Assembly: GCF_007829875.1 (NCBI RefSeq) | Contig: NZ_VIWV01000001.1 | Coordinates: forward strand, 4,868,501-4,932,500 | Source: Streptomyces capillispiralis | Lineage (GTDB): Bacteria; Actinomycetota; Actinomycetes; Streptomycetales; Streptomycetaceae | Length of the DNA stretch: 64,000 bases | Direction: 5' to 3' | In this document: one piece after another, positions 32,326-42,039 of the stretch | Layout of the letters: each line of letters begins with the position of its first letter | Numbering within the stretch: position 1 is the first letter of the stretch | The notes under the pieces: generated by a model | What the model was told of the DNA's origin: nothing | What the model saw: the letters and a program-made list of their open reading frames with translations, nothing else | The model's database searches: none | Made by a program: the position numbers and the translations under genes

Positions 32326-34677
32326 TCACCACCAGTCCCGGCGCTGGTTCTGGGTGAGAGTGCCGGTCAGGCCGTCGGGGTCGGCGGGGTCGTCGCCGTT
32401 GGCGTCGCCCTCGCCGGTGTCGTCGCCGGTGGTCTGTTCGTCGGTGGTGCCGTCCTCGGTGGTGGTGCCGTCGTCCTGGCCGTCTTCGCCGGTGGTGTCG
32501 CCGGTGATGCCGCCGCCCGTCTGTTCCTCGGTGTCGTCGGGGGTCCGGTCGCCGGTGCCGGTGTCCTCGGGTGTTCCGCTGCCGGTGTCGTCGGCGGGGG
32601 TGTCGGGGGTGCCGCTGCCGGTCTCGTCGGCGGGTGGCTGGGTGCGCCAGGCGCCGGGCTGGAGGCGGAGGTCGAAGGCCTGGACGGGCTGTCCTCGGAG
32701 GGCGTCGCGGGTGTACTGGCCCCAGATCTCGGCGGGGGCGCCGCCGCCGTTGACGCGGGGCAGGCCCATGGCGCCGTAGAGGGACTTGTGTCCGGCGGTG
32801 ACGGGGTCCTGGCCCATGACGGCGACGACGGTGGCGAGGTCGGGGGTGTAGCCGGCGAACCAGGCGGCGGTGTCCTCCTCGGCGGTGCCGGTCTTGCCGG
32901 CGGCGGGGCGGCCTGCGGTCTGGGCGGCGGTGGCGGTGCCCTTGTCGACGACGCCGCGCAGGACGGAGGTGGTGGTGTCGGCGGCCTGGCGGCTGACGGC
33001 CTGGCGGGTGTGGCGGGCGGGCAGTTCGACGGTGCGGGTGCCGTGGGTGATCTTCTCGATCATGGTGTAGGCGCCGTGCCGGCCGTGGTTGGCGAGGGTG
33101 GCGTAGGCCTCGGCCATGTCGAGGACGCTGGCGGTGGCGACGCCGAGGGCGATGGAGGGGCCGGCGTCGTCGAGGCTGGGGGTGTTCTTGGACAGGCCCA
33201 GGTCGATGGCGGTGCGGCGGACCTCGTCGGGGCCGACGTCGACGGCCATCTGCGCGTAGACGGCGTTGACGGATTTGTCGGTGGCCTCGCGGACGGTGAT
33301 CCTGCCGTAGTCGCGGTGGTCCTCGTTCTCGGGTGCGTAGTGGCCGCTCCAGCCCTGGACGGGGCGTTCGCTGGTGCCGTCGTAGACGGTGTTGGGGGTG
33401 ATGGGGCGGCCGTCCTGGGTGCGGGAGCCGTTCTCGACGGCGGCGGTGAAGACGAACGGCTTGAAGGAGGAGCCGACCTGGAAGTCGCGGCGGGTGGCGT
33501 TGGGTGTGTACTGCTTGACGTAGTCGATGCCGTTGTACATGGCGACGACCTTGCCGGTCTTCGGGTCGATGGAGGCGCCGCCGGCGCGGACGTAGGTGTC
33601 GACCTTGCGGGCGTCGTGGTCGAGGCGGTCCATCAGGTTGTCGTTGACGGCGTCGACGAAGGCGTCCTGTTTGTCCTTGTGGAGGGTGGTGGTGATGCGG
33701 TAGCCGCCGGCGTCGAGGGCGGTCTCGTCGACGATGTCGTTCTCGGTGAGGTGGTTCTTGACGATGTCGACGATGTAGCCGCGCTGTCCGGAGAGGCCGG
33801 TGGGCAGGGTGGTCTTCTTCGGGACGGGGAATTCCATCGCGGCGCGGCGGGACCGGTCGAGCCAGCCTTCGTCGACCATGCCGTCGAGGACGTAGTTCCA
33901 GCGGCGTTCGACGGCGTCGCGGTTCTCGGGGTGGGTGATGACGTCGTACTGGCTGGGGGCGTTGACGAGGGCGGCGAGGTAGGCGGCGCGGCCGGCGTCG
34001 AGCCGGGAGGCGTCGATGCCGTAGTAGGCGTGGGCGGCGGCCTGGATGCCGTAGGCGCCGCGGCCGAAGAAGCTGGTGTTGAGGTAGCCCTCGAGGATCT
34101 GGTCCTTGCTCTGTTCGCGGTCGAGCTTGATGGAGATGAAGAACTCCTTCACCTTGCGGGTGATGGTCTGTTCCTGGCGCAGGTAGTAGTTCTTCACGTA
34201 CTGCTGGGTGATGGTGGATCCGGACTGTTTGCCCTTGCCGGTGGCGGTGTTCCAGGCGGCGCGGATCATGGCCTGCGGGTCGATGGCGGACTCGGTGTAG
34301 AAGTCGCGGTCCTCGGCGGCGAGGACGGCGTGCTGGGCGTCCTTCGAGATCTGGGCGAGGGTGACGTTCTCCCGGTTGACCTCGCCGTCGCGGGCGATGA
34401 CGGAGCCGTCGGCGTAGAGGTAGACGTTGGCCTGCTGGGTGGCGAGGGCGTTGGCGGCGGGGATCCGTACGAGGTGGTAGCCGAGGAAGAAGCCGCCGAT
34501 GACGAGCAGGGAGGCGATGAGGAGGCTGCCGAGTGCGGTCCGCCAGGTGGGGACGAGGCGGCGCCATCCGGTGCGCCGGGGGGTGCGTCCCGTGGTGCCC
34601 CGGCGGGGGGCGGCCGCTCGGGGCTGTCTGGGTGCCCAGCCCCGGTGGGGCTGCTGCGGCTGCGGCTCGTCGCTCAT
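32326..34677 (-). CDS. Class A penicillin-binding protein (transglycosylase/transpeptidase)
   Basis: A 783-aa bifunctional peptidoglycan synthase. A basic cytoplasmic N-terminus precedes one membrane helix (about residues 50-70). The glycosyltransferase 51 domain shows EDRDFY (Glu122 likely catalytic), SGSTITQQ and EGYLNTSFFGRGAYGIQ. The transpeptidase domain has S403-x-x-K406 (SSFK), S469-V-N and K595-T-G-T. The last 110 residues are an acidic Asp/Thr/Gly tail of low complexity. The ATG at 34677 is preferred; a GTG three codons upstream lies very close to the AGGAG. Confidence 0.95.
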   Translation of the reverse strand: MSDEPQPQQPHRGWAPRQPRAAAPRRGTTGRTPRRTGWRRLVPTWRTALGSLLIASLLVIGGFFLGYHLVRIPAANALATQQANVYLYADGSVIARDGEVNRENVTLAQISKDAQHAVLAAEDRDFYTESAIDPQAMIRAAWNTATGKGKQSGSTITQQYVKNYYLRQEQTITRKVKEFFISIKLDREQSKDQILEGYLNTSFFGRGAYGIQAAAHAYYGIDASRLDAGRAAYLAALVNAPSQYDVITHPENRDAVERRWNYVLDGMVDEGWLDRSRRAAMEFPVPKKTTLPTGLSGQRGYIVDIVKNHLTENDIVDETALDAGGYRITTTLHKDKQDAFVDAVNDNLMDRLDHDARKVDTYVRAGGASIDPKTGKVVAMYNGIDYVKQYTPNATRRDFQVGSSFKPFVFTAAVENGSRTQDGRPITPNTVYDGTSERPVQGWSGHYAPENEDHRDYGRITVREATDKSVNAVYAQMAVDVGPDEVRRTAIDLGLSKNTPSLDDAGPSIALGVATASVLDMAEAYATLANHGRHGAYTMIEKITHGTRTVELPARHTRQAVSRQAADTTTSVLRGVVDKGTATAAQTAGRPAAGKTGTAEEDTAAWFAGYTPDLATVVAVMGQDPVTAGHKSLYGAMGLPRVNGGGAPAEIWGQYTRDALRGQPVQAFDLRLQPGAWRTQPPADETGSGTPDTPADDTGSGTPEDTGTGDRTPDDTEEQTGGGITGDTTGEDGQDDGTTTEDGTTDEQTTGDDTGEGDANGDDPADPDGLTGTLTQNQRRDWW

Positions 34678-34946
34678 GTCGTGCACGGACTCCTGTTCCG
34701 CCTCGTTCGCCTGGTTCGTGGCGTTCGTCGTTGTACGCGTGGTCTGTTCCCCTTATTCAAGACTGTCCCATCCGGTGGTGCGTTCTTCGGTGACGGCGCG
34801 CGTCGCGCACCCGTCCGGCTTCTCACACGCATGGCCCCGCGGGGCTGCTCGCGCGGCGGGGGCGGGGAGGTAATTGCGTGGCAGTGGGTGCGGGGGACGC
34901 ACTAGGCTCCTGCGCTTCGGTGCCGGTGCGGAGGAGGGTGGTGGGC

Positions 34947-35747
34947 GTGGGCTCGGCGCGGCTGTATCTGGCCGTCGCGGTGGGGGGTTTCCGGCGGTAC
35001 GCGTCGTACCGGGCGGCCACCGCGGCCGGGGTGTTCACCAACACGGTGTTCGGGCTGATCCTCGTGTACACGTATCTGGCGCTGTGGGAGGAGCGGCCGG
35101 GGCTCGGCGGGTACGACCAGGCGCAGGCGGTGACGTACGTGTGGCTGGGGCAGTGCCTGTACGCGACGCTGGCCATTCAGGGGGGCGGTGCGGAGAAGGA
35201 TCTGATGGGGCGGATCCGCACCGGTGAGATCGCGGTCGACCTGTACCGGCCGGTCGATCTGCAACTGTGGTGGCTGGCCGGTGATCTGGGGCGGGCGCTG
35301 TTCCAGATGCTGGGGCGGGGGGTGGTCCCGTTCCTGTTCGGCTGGCTGTTCTTCCCGATGGCGTTGCCGTCGGAGGTGTCCGTGTGGGGGGCGTTCACGG
35401 TCGCGCTGCTGCTGGCGGCGGTGGTGAGCTTCGCGATCCGTTATCTGGCGGCCCTGTGTGCGTTCTGGCTGATGGACGGCATGGGCATCAGTCAGGTGGT
35501 GATGATCACGGGGGTGTTCTTCTCGGGGATGGTGCTGCCGCTGAACGCGTTCCCGGGGGTGTACGGCGATGTGGTGCGGGTGCTGCCGTGGGCGGCGCAG
35601 ATCCAGGTGCCGGCGGATGTGCTGATGGGGGAGACGGAGCCGTGGGGGGCGTTCGCGTTCCAGGCGGCGTGGGCGGTGGCGCTGCTGGCGCTGGGGCGGT
35701 TGGTGCAGTCGGCGGCGACGCGTCGGGTGGTGGTGCAGGGTGGGTGA
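34947..35747 (+). CDS. ABC exporter permease 1 (ABC-2 type, COG4587-like)
   Basis: A 266-aa membrane protein with six hydrophobic segments. ARLYLAVAVGGFRRYASYRAATAAGVFTN is typical of the first permease in the widespread two-permease, one-ATPase cluster of unknown substrate. GEIAVDLYRPVDLQLWWLAGDLGRALFQMLGRG is a recognisable family stretch. The GTG at 34947 has GGAGG about 10 nt upstream; GTG codons at 34938 and 34941 are alternatives. The next permease overlaps by 8 bp. Confidence 0.85.
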   Translation: MGSARLYLAVAVGGFRRYASYRAATAAGVFTNTVFGLILVYTYLALWEERPGLGGYDQAQAVTYVWLGQCLYATLAIQGGGAEKDLMGRIRTGEIAVDLYRPVDLQLWWLAGDLGRALFQMLGRGVVPFLFGWLFFPMALPSEVSVWGAFTVALLLAAVVSFAIRYLAALCAFWLMDGMGISQVVMITGVFFSGMVLPLNAFPGVYGDVVRVLPWAAQIQVPADVLMGETEPWGAFAFQAAWAVALLALGRLVQSAATRRVVVQGG

Positions 35748-36561
35748 GCGGAGCGCCGTCGTCGAGGGGGTGCGGGCGTACGGGCTGATCGCGGGGATGT
35801 GGGTGCGGGCGGGGATGACCTACCGTGCGTCGTTCGTCGCGACGCTGGTCGGCAACCTGGTGATGACCGGCATGGACTTCGTGGGGATCCTGCTGATGTT
35901 CTCGCAGGTCGATTCGCTGGGCGGCTGGTCGTTGCCCGAGGTCGCCCTGTTGTACGGGTTGTCGGTGACGTCGTTCGGGATCGCCGATCTGCTGCTGGGG
36001 TCGATGGACGTGCTGGGGGCCCGGATGCGGGACGGCTCGTTCGACACGCTGCTGGTGCGTCCGGTGCCGGTGCTCGCGCAGGTCGGCGCGGACCGTTTCG
36101 CGCTGCGCCGGCTGGGCCGGGTGGTGCAGGGGTCGGTGGTGCTGGGCTGGGCGCTGGTGGCGGTGGAGGCCGACTGGAGCGTGTCGAAGGTGCTGCTGGT
36201 GCCGGTGATGGTGCTCAGCGGTGCGGCCATCTTCTCGGCGGTCTTCGTGGCGGGGGCGGCCTTCCAGATCTTCGCGCAGGACGCGGCCGAGGTGCAGAAC
36301 GCGTTCACGTACGGCGGGACGACGCTGTTGCAGTATCCGCCGAGCGTGTTCGGGAAGGACCTGGTGCGCGGGGCGACGTTCGTGCTGCCGCTGGCGTTCG
36401 TGAACTGGGTGCCGGCCGCCCACATCCTGGGGCGGCCGTATCCGGTCGGTCTGCCGTCGTGGGCGGCGTTCGTGTCGCCGCTGGTGGCGGTGGTGTGCTG
36501 TGCGCTGGCGGCTCTGGCGTGGCGGGTGGGGCTCAGGTCGTACCGGAGTACGGGGAGTTAG
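35740..36561 (+). CDS. ABC exporter permease 2 (COG3694-like)
   Basis: A 273-aa membrane protein with six hydrophobic segments. RAGMTYRASFVATLVGNLVMTGMDFVGIL and RDGSFDTLLVRPVPVLAQVGADRFALRRLGRVVQG match the second permease of the cluster. The GTG start lies inside the stop region of permease 1, so expression is coupled. It pairs with permease 1 to form a heterodimeric channel with the ATPase that follows. Confidence 0.85.
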   Translation: MGERSAVVEGVRAYGLIAGMWVRAGMTYRASFVATLVGNLVMTGMDFVGILLMFSQVDSLGGWSLPEVALLYGLSVTSFGIADLLLGSMDVLGARMRDGSFDTLLVRPVPVLAQVGADRFALRRLGRVVQGSVVLGWALVAVEADWSVSKVLLVPVMVLSGAAIFSAVFVAGAAFQIFAQDAAEVQNAFTYGGTTLLQYPPSVFGKDLVRGATFVLPLAFVNWVPAAHILGRPYPVGLPSWAAFVSPLVAVVCCALAALAWRVGLRSYRSTGS

Positions 36562-36568
36562 TGGGCGG

Positions 36569-37567
36569 ATGATGGATCCTGGGCGGACGATGGACCCCTT
36601 CATTGAACTGGACGGCGTCGAGAAGGTCTTCGACGTGCGCAGGAAGACCGGCTTCCTGAAGCGGGAGCGGCACCGGGTGCGGGCGGTGGACTCGATCTCG
36701 TTCTCGGTGGCGCGGGGTGAGATGGTCGGCTACATCGGGCCGAACGGTGCCGGGAAGTCGACGACGATCAAGATGCTGACCGGGATCCTGACGCCGAGCG
36801 GTGGCCGGCTGCGGGTCGCCGGGATCGATCCCTCGCGTGAGCGGACGCGGCTGGCGCACCGGATCGGGGTGGTGTTCGGGCAGCGGACGACGCTGTGGTG
36901 GGACCTGCCGCTGATCGACTCGTACCGGCTGGTGCACCGCATGTACCGCATTCCGGCCGCGCGCTACCGCGAGAACCTGGACCGGATGGTGGAACTCCTG
37001 GATCTGGGCGAGCTGTTGGACGTGCCGGTGCGTCAGCTGTCGCTGGGTCAGCGGATGCGCGGGGACATCGCGGCGGCGCTGCTGCACGATCCGGAGGTGC
37101 TGTACCTGGACGAGCCGACGATCGGCCTGGACGTCATCTCCAAGACCAGGGTGCGGGAGTTCCTGCGGGGGTTGAACGCCGAGCGGGCCACGACGGTGCT
37201 GCTGACCACGCACGACCTTCAGGACATCGAGCAGTTGTGTTCGCGGGTGATGGTCATCGACCACGGCCGGCTGGTGTACGACGGTGCGCTCGCCGGGCTG
37301 CACGAGGCGGGGGAGAGCGAGCGGATCCTGGTGGTGGACCTGGAGCGGGAGCTTCCGCCGATTGCGGCGCCGTCGCCGGCGCGGGTGGTGCGGGTGGAGG
37401 GGCCGCGGCAGTGGCTGGCGTTCCCGGCGTCGGCGTCGGCGGCGGGCCTCGTGGCGCGGATCGCGGCGGAGTATCCGCTGGTCGACCTGTCGGTGCGGGA
37501 GCCGGACATCGAGGCGGTCATCGCGAAGATGTACGCGGAGCGGCGGGCGGGGCGGCCCGTCGCGTAG
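36569..37567 (+). CDS. ABC exporter ATP-binding protein (COG4586-like)
   Basis: A 332-aa ATPase. Walker A GPNGAGKST, signature LSLGQRMRGDIAAALLHDPEVLYLDEP (LSLGQ in place of LSGGQ, typical for this family), Walker B and the H-loop TTHD are all visible. RRKTGFLKRERHRVRAVDSISF at the N-terminus is characteristic of this group. The gene follows permease 2 by 7 bp. The substrate is unknown. Confidence 0.92.
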   Translation: MMDPGRTMDPFIELDGVEKVFDVRRKTGFLKRERHRVRAVDSISFSVARGEMVGYIGPNGAGKSTTIKMLTGILTPSGGRLRVAGIDPSRERTRLAHRIGVVFGQRTTLWWDLPLIDSYRLVHRMYRIPAARYRENLDRMVELLDLGELLDVPVRQLSLGQRMRGDIAAALLHDPEVLYLDEPTIGLDVISKTRVREFLRGLNAERATTVLLTTHDLQDIEQLCSRVMVIDHGRLVYDGALAGLHEAGESERILVVDLERELPPIAAPSPARVVRVEGPRQWLAFPASASAAGLVARIAAEYPLVDLSVREPDIEAVIAKMYAERRAGRPVA

Positions 37568-37617
37568 GCGTCGTTGTGCGTAGCCGGGCGGCGGGGGCAA
37601 CTCGTAGGCTGCTGGGT

Positions 37618-38433
37618 ATGACCGACGACGCTGCCGCCCGGGACCTCCGCGCCTCCGACGCCGACCGTGAACGGGTCGCCGAGATCCTGCGGGACGCCCT
37701 CGCGGAGGGCCGTCTCGACATGGAGGAGTTCGAGGAGCGGCTGGACGCGACGTACAGGGCGCGGACGTACGGGGAGCTGACGCCGATCACGCGCGATCTG
37801 CCGGGTCACGGCACGGCGGCGGTGCCCGCGGTGTCCCTGACGAAGGACCCGCAGGGGGGCGGTGACTGGGGGGAGCGGATCGTCGGCGGTGACGAGGGCA
37901 CGTCGACGTGGGCCGTGGCCGTGATGTCGGGCTTCCAGCGCAAGGGGCGGTGGACGGCGCCGCGGCGGTTCAACTGCTTCGCGTTCTGGGGCGGCGGGGA
38001 GATCGATCTGCGCGAGGCGTACTTCGCGGACCGGGAGATCGTCGTCAACGCCGTCGCGATCATGGGCGGGGTGGATGTCGTGGTGCCGCCGGGGGTCGAG
38101 GTCGTGGTGCGCGGCGTGGGCATCATGGGCGGCTTCGACCACCGTGAGGAGGGGGTGCCGGGCGAGCCCGGCGCGCCCCGGGTGATCGTGACGGGCCTGG
38201 CCTTCTGGGGCGGCGTCGGCGTGCAGCGCAAGCTGCCGCGCTCGGAGAAGCAGCGGCTGCGCGAGGAGCGCCGGCGGGAGAAGCTGGAGCGCAAGGAGAA
38301 CCGGCGCCGGGAGCTGGAGGGTTCCCGCCGCGACGGGCACGGCCTCCACGACCCGCTGGGCCTGGACCTGCACGGCCGGCCCGAGCGGCAGCCGGAGGAA
38401 CGAGGGGAACGCGGCCGGGACGGGGACCGCTGA
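37618..38433 (+). CDS. DUF1707 and LiaF-like domain protein
   Basis: A 271-aa protein. The N-terminus is DUF1707 (LRASDADRERVAEILRDALAEGRLDMEEFEERLDATYRARTYGEL). A beta-rich region follows (AVMSGFQRKGRWTAPRRFNCFAFWGGGEIDLREAYF, VVNAVAIMGGVDVVVPPGVEV), similar to the C-terminal domain of LiaF-type cell-envelope stress proteins. A highly charged helical tail ends the protein. No membrane helix is present, so it is probably cytoplasmic. The function is unknown. Confidence 0.85.
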   Translation: MTDDAAARDLRASDADRERVAEILRDALAEGRLDMEEFEERLDATYRARTYGELTPITRDLPGHGTAAVPAVSLTKDPQGGGDWGERIVGGDEGTSTWAVAVMSGFQRKGRWTAPRRFNCFAFWGGGEIDLREAYFADREIVVNAVAIMGGVDVVVPPGVEVVVRGVGIMGGFDHREEGVPGEPGAPRVIVTGLAFWGGVGVQRKLPRSEKQRLREERRREKLERKENRRRELEGSRRDGHGLHDPLGLDLHGRPERQPEERGERGRDGDR

Positions 38434-38471
38434 GCGACGGCTCGCGCCGGGGCGGCCCCGGCACGTGCTCC

Positions 38472-38579
38472 GGCCGCACGGGCCGCATGGGCCGCATGGG
38501 CCGCACGGGCTGTACGGGCCGCACGGGCCGCACGGGCTGTACGGGCTGTACGGGCCGCACGGGCCGCACGGGCTGTACG
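38472..38579. repeat. Twelve-unit 9-bp minisatellite
   Basis: Twelve consecutive 9-bp units of three types (GGCCGCACG, GGCCGCATG, GGCTGTACG) fill 108 bp of the 441-bp gap 38434-38874. A further GTCGTCGCG-type 9-bp repeat lies at about 38687-38715. Apart from repeats I see no gene in the gap. Confidence 0.9.
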
Positions 38580-38874
38580 GCCCTGCTCGGCCGGTGAGCC
38601 GACGTGGGCGCGGCGCGCGTGCCGCCGTGGCCGGGGCCGCCCGGCGCGGGTCGAGGACCGACGCGCGGCACGCCGACCGTTCACGCGGTCGTCGCGGTCG
38701 TCGCGGTCGTCGCGGTGGTCGGGCCGGAGTCCGTGGGGGGCGTCGCGCGCTTGCTGCCGGTGCGGGACCCGCCCGGCGCGGGTGGGGACCGGCGTGCGTG
38801 GGGCCCGCCGCCACGGAGGGGCATGGCGCCGATGCCGGGCCCGCCCCCCCGGGACCCGGCGGGCCCCGGGGCCG

Positions 38875-40242
38875 CTACAGCCGGGCCGGTGCGCTGCCCT
38901 TGAGGGTGTCCAGGTCGAAGGTCTCCGCCATCCGTGTGTAGCCCTTGTCGCTCGGGTGGAGGTGGTCGCCGGAGTCGTAGTCCGCGCGGAAGCGGCGCGG
39001 GTCGTACGGGTCGCGCAGTGCCTTGTCGAAGTCGGCGACCGCGTCGAACACGTGCCCCGCGCGGATCTCCTCGTTGATCCGCTGCCGTACCGCCTCGCGC
39101 GCGTCGGTGTAGCCGCGGTGGCCGCCGAACGGCATCAGGGTCGCGCCGACGACCTTCAGGCCCCGGGCGTGGGCCCGTTCGACCAGGGTGGTCAGGCCCG
39201 CCAGGATCCGGTCCGGGTCGGCGGTGCCGGGGTGGCGCAGGATGTCGTTGATGCCGAGGACGACGACGACGGCCTTGACGTTGGTGCGGCCCAGGACGTC
39301 GCGGTCGAAGCGGTTCAGGCCACTGGGGTTCTCGGCCGGGCGGCCCAGGCCGTCGGCGAGGACCTGGTTGCCGCTGATGCCCTCGTTGACGACGCTGTGG
39401 CGCGGCACGTCCCGCCCGGCCGCGAGCGCGGCGCGCAGCCGGTCGGACAGCACGTCCGGCCAGCGGTTGTTCGCGCCGGTCGTGGAGGTGATCCCGTCGG
39501 TCAGCGAGTCGCCGAGGACGACGACGGTGCCGTCCGACTCGTTGCTCAGCACGTCCAGCGCGGTCAGGTACCGCCAGAACGTGCTCTGCCCGGTGTACGC
39601 GGCCCCGGTCGTGTCCCGGGTGTGCTCGCCCTCCGCGACGTAGGAGATCTGGCGGGCGTGCGGGTGGTAGGTGACCGGCCCGGACGGGGTGGGGGAGTAC
39701 GTGGTGACCAGGACGTCGCCGTCGTGCGGCACGGTGATGCGCACGACGTCGCTGATCACCTGCCCGCCGGCCGGGACGACGACCGTCGGACTGCCGGTGA
39801 AGGTGAGCTGCCGCATGGTCCGCGCGAGGGCCGCCGCCGTGCCCGGGGACGCGGAGACGGCGATCGAGGCGTGGGTGATGGTCAGCGCGGACTGGCCGTA
39901 GAGGTTGGACAGCGTGACGCGGGCAGCGGTGCCGCCGGCGCTCGTGTGGACGACGTTGCGCACCGAGCGGCCCGCGAGGCCGGCCAGCTCCGTGCCGGGC
40001 TCGCCGCCGACCGGGGAGGTCGCCCAGGAGGCGACCCAGGTGCCGGTGGAGGCGGGTGCGGCCGGGCCGGGCCGCTCGCCGCGGCCACCGGCGAGGGCGT
40101 TGCGGTACGTCGTACCGTCGTCGGCCGCCACACCGACGTAGATGGCGGCGGAAACCGCCACGATCGCGGCGACGATCGCGGCGAGCAGGGCGCGCTGCCT
40201 GGCGGGAGGCGCTCCCGCGCCCCCGTCACGACCCCGGGTCAT
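38875..40242 (-). CDS. Secreted or membrane-anchored SGNH/GDSL hydrolase
   Basis: A 455-aa esterase-type protein. Residues about 20-38 form a signal or anchor helix (LLAAIVAAIVAVSAAIYVGVA). A beta-sandwich region precedes the SGNH domain: block I VVLGDSLTDG (catalytic Ser), block II NEGISGNQV, block III VVLGINDI and block V GDHLHPSDKGY (catalytic Asp and His). The last block and length fit extracellular Streptomyces lipases. GGAG lies about 11 nt before the ATG. Confidence 0.92.
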   Translation of the reverse strand: MTRGRDGGAGAPPARQRALLAAIVAAIVAVSAAIYVGVAADDGTTYRNALAGGRGERPGPAAPASTGTWVASWATSPVGGEPGTELAGLAGRSVRNVVHTSAGGTAARVTLSNLYGQSALTITHASIAVSASPGTAAALARTMRQLTFTGSPTVVVPAGGQVISDVVRITVPHDGDVLVTTYSPTPSGPVTYHPHARQISYVAEGEHTRDTTGAAYTGQSTFWRYLTALDVLSNESDGTVVVLGDSLTDGITSTTGANNRWPDVLSDRLRAALAAGRDVPRHSVVNEGISGNQVLADGLGRPAENPSGLNRFDRDVLGRTNVKAVVVVLGINDILRHPGTADPDRILAGLTTLVERAHARGLKVVGATLMPFGGHRGYTDAREAVRQRINEEIRAGHVFDAVADFDKALRDPYDPRRFRADYDSGDHLHPSDKGYTRMAETFDLDTLKGSAPARL

Positions 40243-40468
40243 GCTGTTCTGTTCTCCTCGAAAGATGGGAGCCCGAGGCTCCGATCCGGTGATCCCATGA
40301 TGGGTCATGGGTGGTGGGGAGACCGACCGGACCCCCTGGGTGGCCCCCGGCCCCTAGGTGATGTCCCCGGACATTCCCCCTCCGGACAGACGCCGGGAAC
40401 TCCTGTGCCGTTCCGGGAGTCGGTCAGGAAGGGACAATGTGTGAGGGATCACCGAGCGGGTGGAGCGG

Positions 40469-41815
40469 ATGGAACAGACCAAAACGGCTGAAACCGGAGA
40501 CCGGGGCGCCGAAGGGCAGCATGCCCGCACCGGCGCGTTCTCGAACCGCGCCATGACGGCCTTCAGTCCCGCGGACGAGGAGAAGCAGCGCGGGGTGCGC
40601 CGGATGAAGCTCACCGCCACCGGACTGCTGCTGTTCGTCGCCCTGGTCTACGTCCTCACCAAGTGGGCCTCCCACCAGGGCGCGGGCCCCTGGGCGGGCT
40701 ACGTGGCCGCCGCGGCCGAGGCCGGCATGGTCGGCGCGCTCGCCGACTGGTTCGCCGTCACCGCCCTCTTCCGCCGCCCCCTCGGCCTGCCCATCCCGCA
40801 CACCGCGATCATCCCCACCAAGAAGGACCAGCTCGGCGTCTCCCTCGGCGAGTTCGTCGGTGAGAACTTCCTCTCCGAGGACGTCGTCCGGCTCAGGCTG
40901 CGCGCCGTCGGCATCGGCAGCCGGCTCGGCGCCTGGCTCGCCGTCCCGGAACACGCCGACCGGGTCACCGCCGAGCTGTCGGCGGCCCTGCGCGGCGCGC
41001 TGACCGTGCTGCGCGACTCCGACGTGCAGGCGGTGGTCGGCGAGGCCATCACCCGTCGCGCCGACGCCCAGGAGATCGCGCCCGGCATGGGCAAGATGCT
41101 GGAGAAGATCGTCGCCGACGGCGGGCACAAACGCGCCGTCGACCTCATCGTCACCCGGGCCCACGACTGGCTGGTGCTGCACGGCGACTCCGTGATGGAC
41201 GCCGTGCAGGGCGGCGCGCCCGGCTGGACCCCCCGGTTCGTGGACCGCAAGGTCGGCGAGCGCGTCTACCGCGAACTGCTGCGCTTCGTCACCGAGATGC
41301 GCGACATGCCCGCCCACCCCGCGCGCGGCGCCCTCGACCGCTTCCTCACCGACTTCGCCTCCGACCTGCAGTCCGACACCGACACCCGGGCCCGGATAGA
41401 GCGTCTCAAGGGCGAGGTCCTCGGCCGCGACGAGGTGCAGGACCTGATCGCCTCCGCCTGGACCGCCGTACGCTCCATGATCGTCTCCGCGGCGGAGGAC
41501 GAGCGCAGCGAGCTGCGGCTGCGCGTGCGGGCCTCGCTGCTCTCGCTGGGCGCCCGCATGGCCGCCGACCCCAAGGTGCAGGGCAAGGTCGACGGCTGGG
41601 TGGAGGGCGCCGCGGTGTACGTGGTGACCACTTACCGCAAGGAGATCACCTCGCTGATCACGGACACGGTGGCGAGCTGGGACGCCGAGCACACCACGAA
41701 GAAGATCGAGGCGAACATCGGCCGCGACCTTCAGTTCATCCGGATCAACGGCACAGTGGTCGGCTCCCTGGCCGGCCTGCTCATCTACACGGTGTCGCGG
41801 GCGCTGGGGGCATAG
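40469..41815 (+). CDS. DUF445 membrane-associated protein
   Basis: A 448-aa protein with an N-terminal membrane helix (KLTATGLLLFVALVYVLTKW), the conserved DUF445 stretch AEAGMVGALADWFAVTALFRRPLGLPIPHTAIIPTKKDQLG and a C-terminal helix (IRINGTVVGSLAGLLIYTVSRALG). Long amphipathic helices lie between. The family (YjiN/YheB) has no established role; links to membrane integrity exist. The start at 40469 is an ATG; an in-frame GTG at 40460 is possible. Confidence 0.9.
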   Translation: MEQTKTAETGDRGAEGQHARTGAFSNRAMTAFSPADEEKQRGVRRMKLTATGLLLFVALVYVLTKWASHQGAGPWAGYVAAAAEAGMVGALADWFAVTALFRRPLGLPIPHTAIIPTKKDQLGVSLGEFVGENFLSEDVVRLRLRAVGIGSRLGAWLAVPEHADRVTAELSAALRGALTVLRDSDVQAVVGEAITRRADAQEIAPGMGKMLEKIVADGGHKRAVDLIVTRAHDWLVLHGDSVMDAVQGGAPGWTPRFVDRKVGERVYRELLRFVTEMRDMPAHPARGALDRFLTDFASDLQSDTDTRARIERLKGEVLGRDEVQDLIASAWTAVRSMIVSAAEDERSELRLRVRASLLSLGARMAADPKVQGKVDGWVEGAAVYVVTTYRKEITSLITDTVASWDAEHTTKKIEANIGRDLQFIRINGTVVGSLAGLLIYTVSRALGA

Positions 41816-42039
41816 CGCGCGGCGGGACCAGCGGGACCAGCGGGGCGAGCGGGGCGACGGGCCGCTCCGCGCGGCGGAGCGGGACGCCGGCGCGGGGCAT
41901 GGCACGCCCGGTGTGAGGGGGCGGGCGGCGCGCCCGAAGGGACGGGGCGGGCGGGCGTCGGGGAGGCGGGCGGCCGGGCGGGCGTGAAAGCGCCGGCCCG
42001 GGGCATCCGACGGAGGTCGCTTCGCCAGGGAGGGAGCCC

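Noticed and set aside
32788..34905. Open frame of about 700 codons on the plus strand
   Set aside because: It is the antisense of the penicillin-binding protein gene, which has complete domain motifs. High GC leaves such frames open by chance.
38465..38941. Collagen-like ORF over the 9-bp minisatellite
   Set aside because: It runs over the lipase 3' end, has no ribosome site and becomes Arg/Gly-rich non-protein sequence after the repeat.
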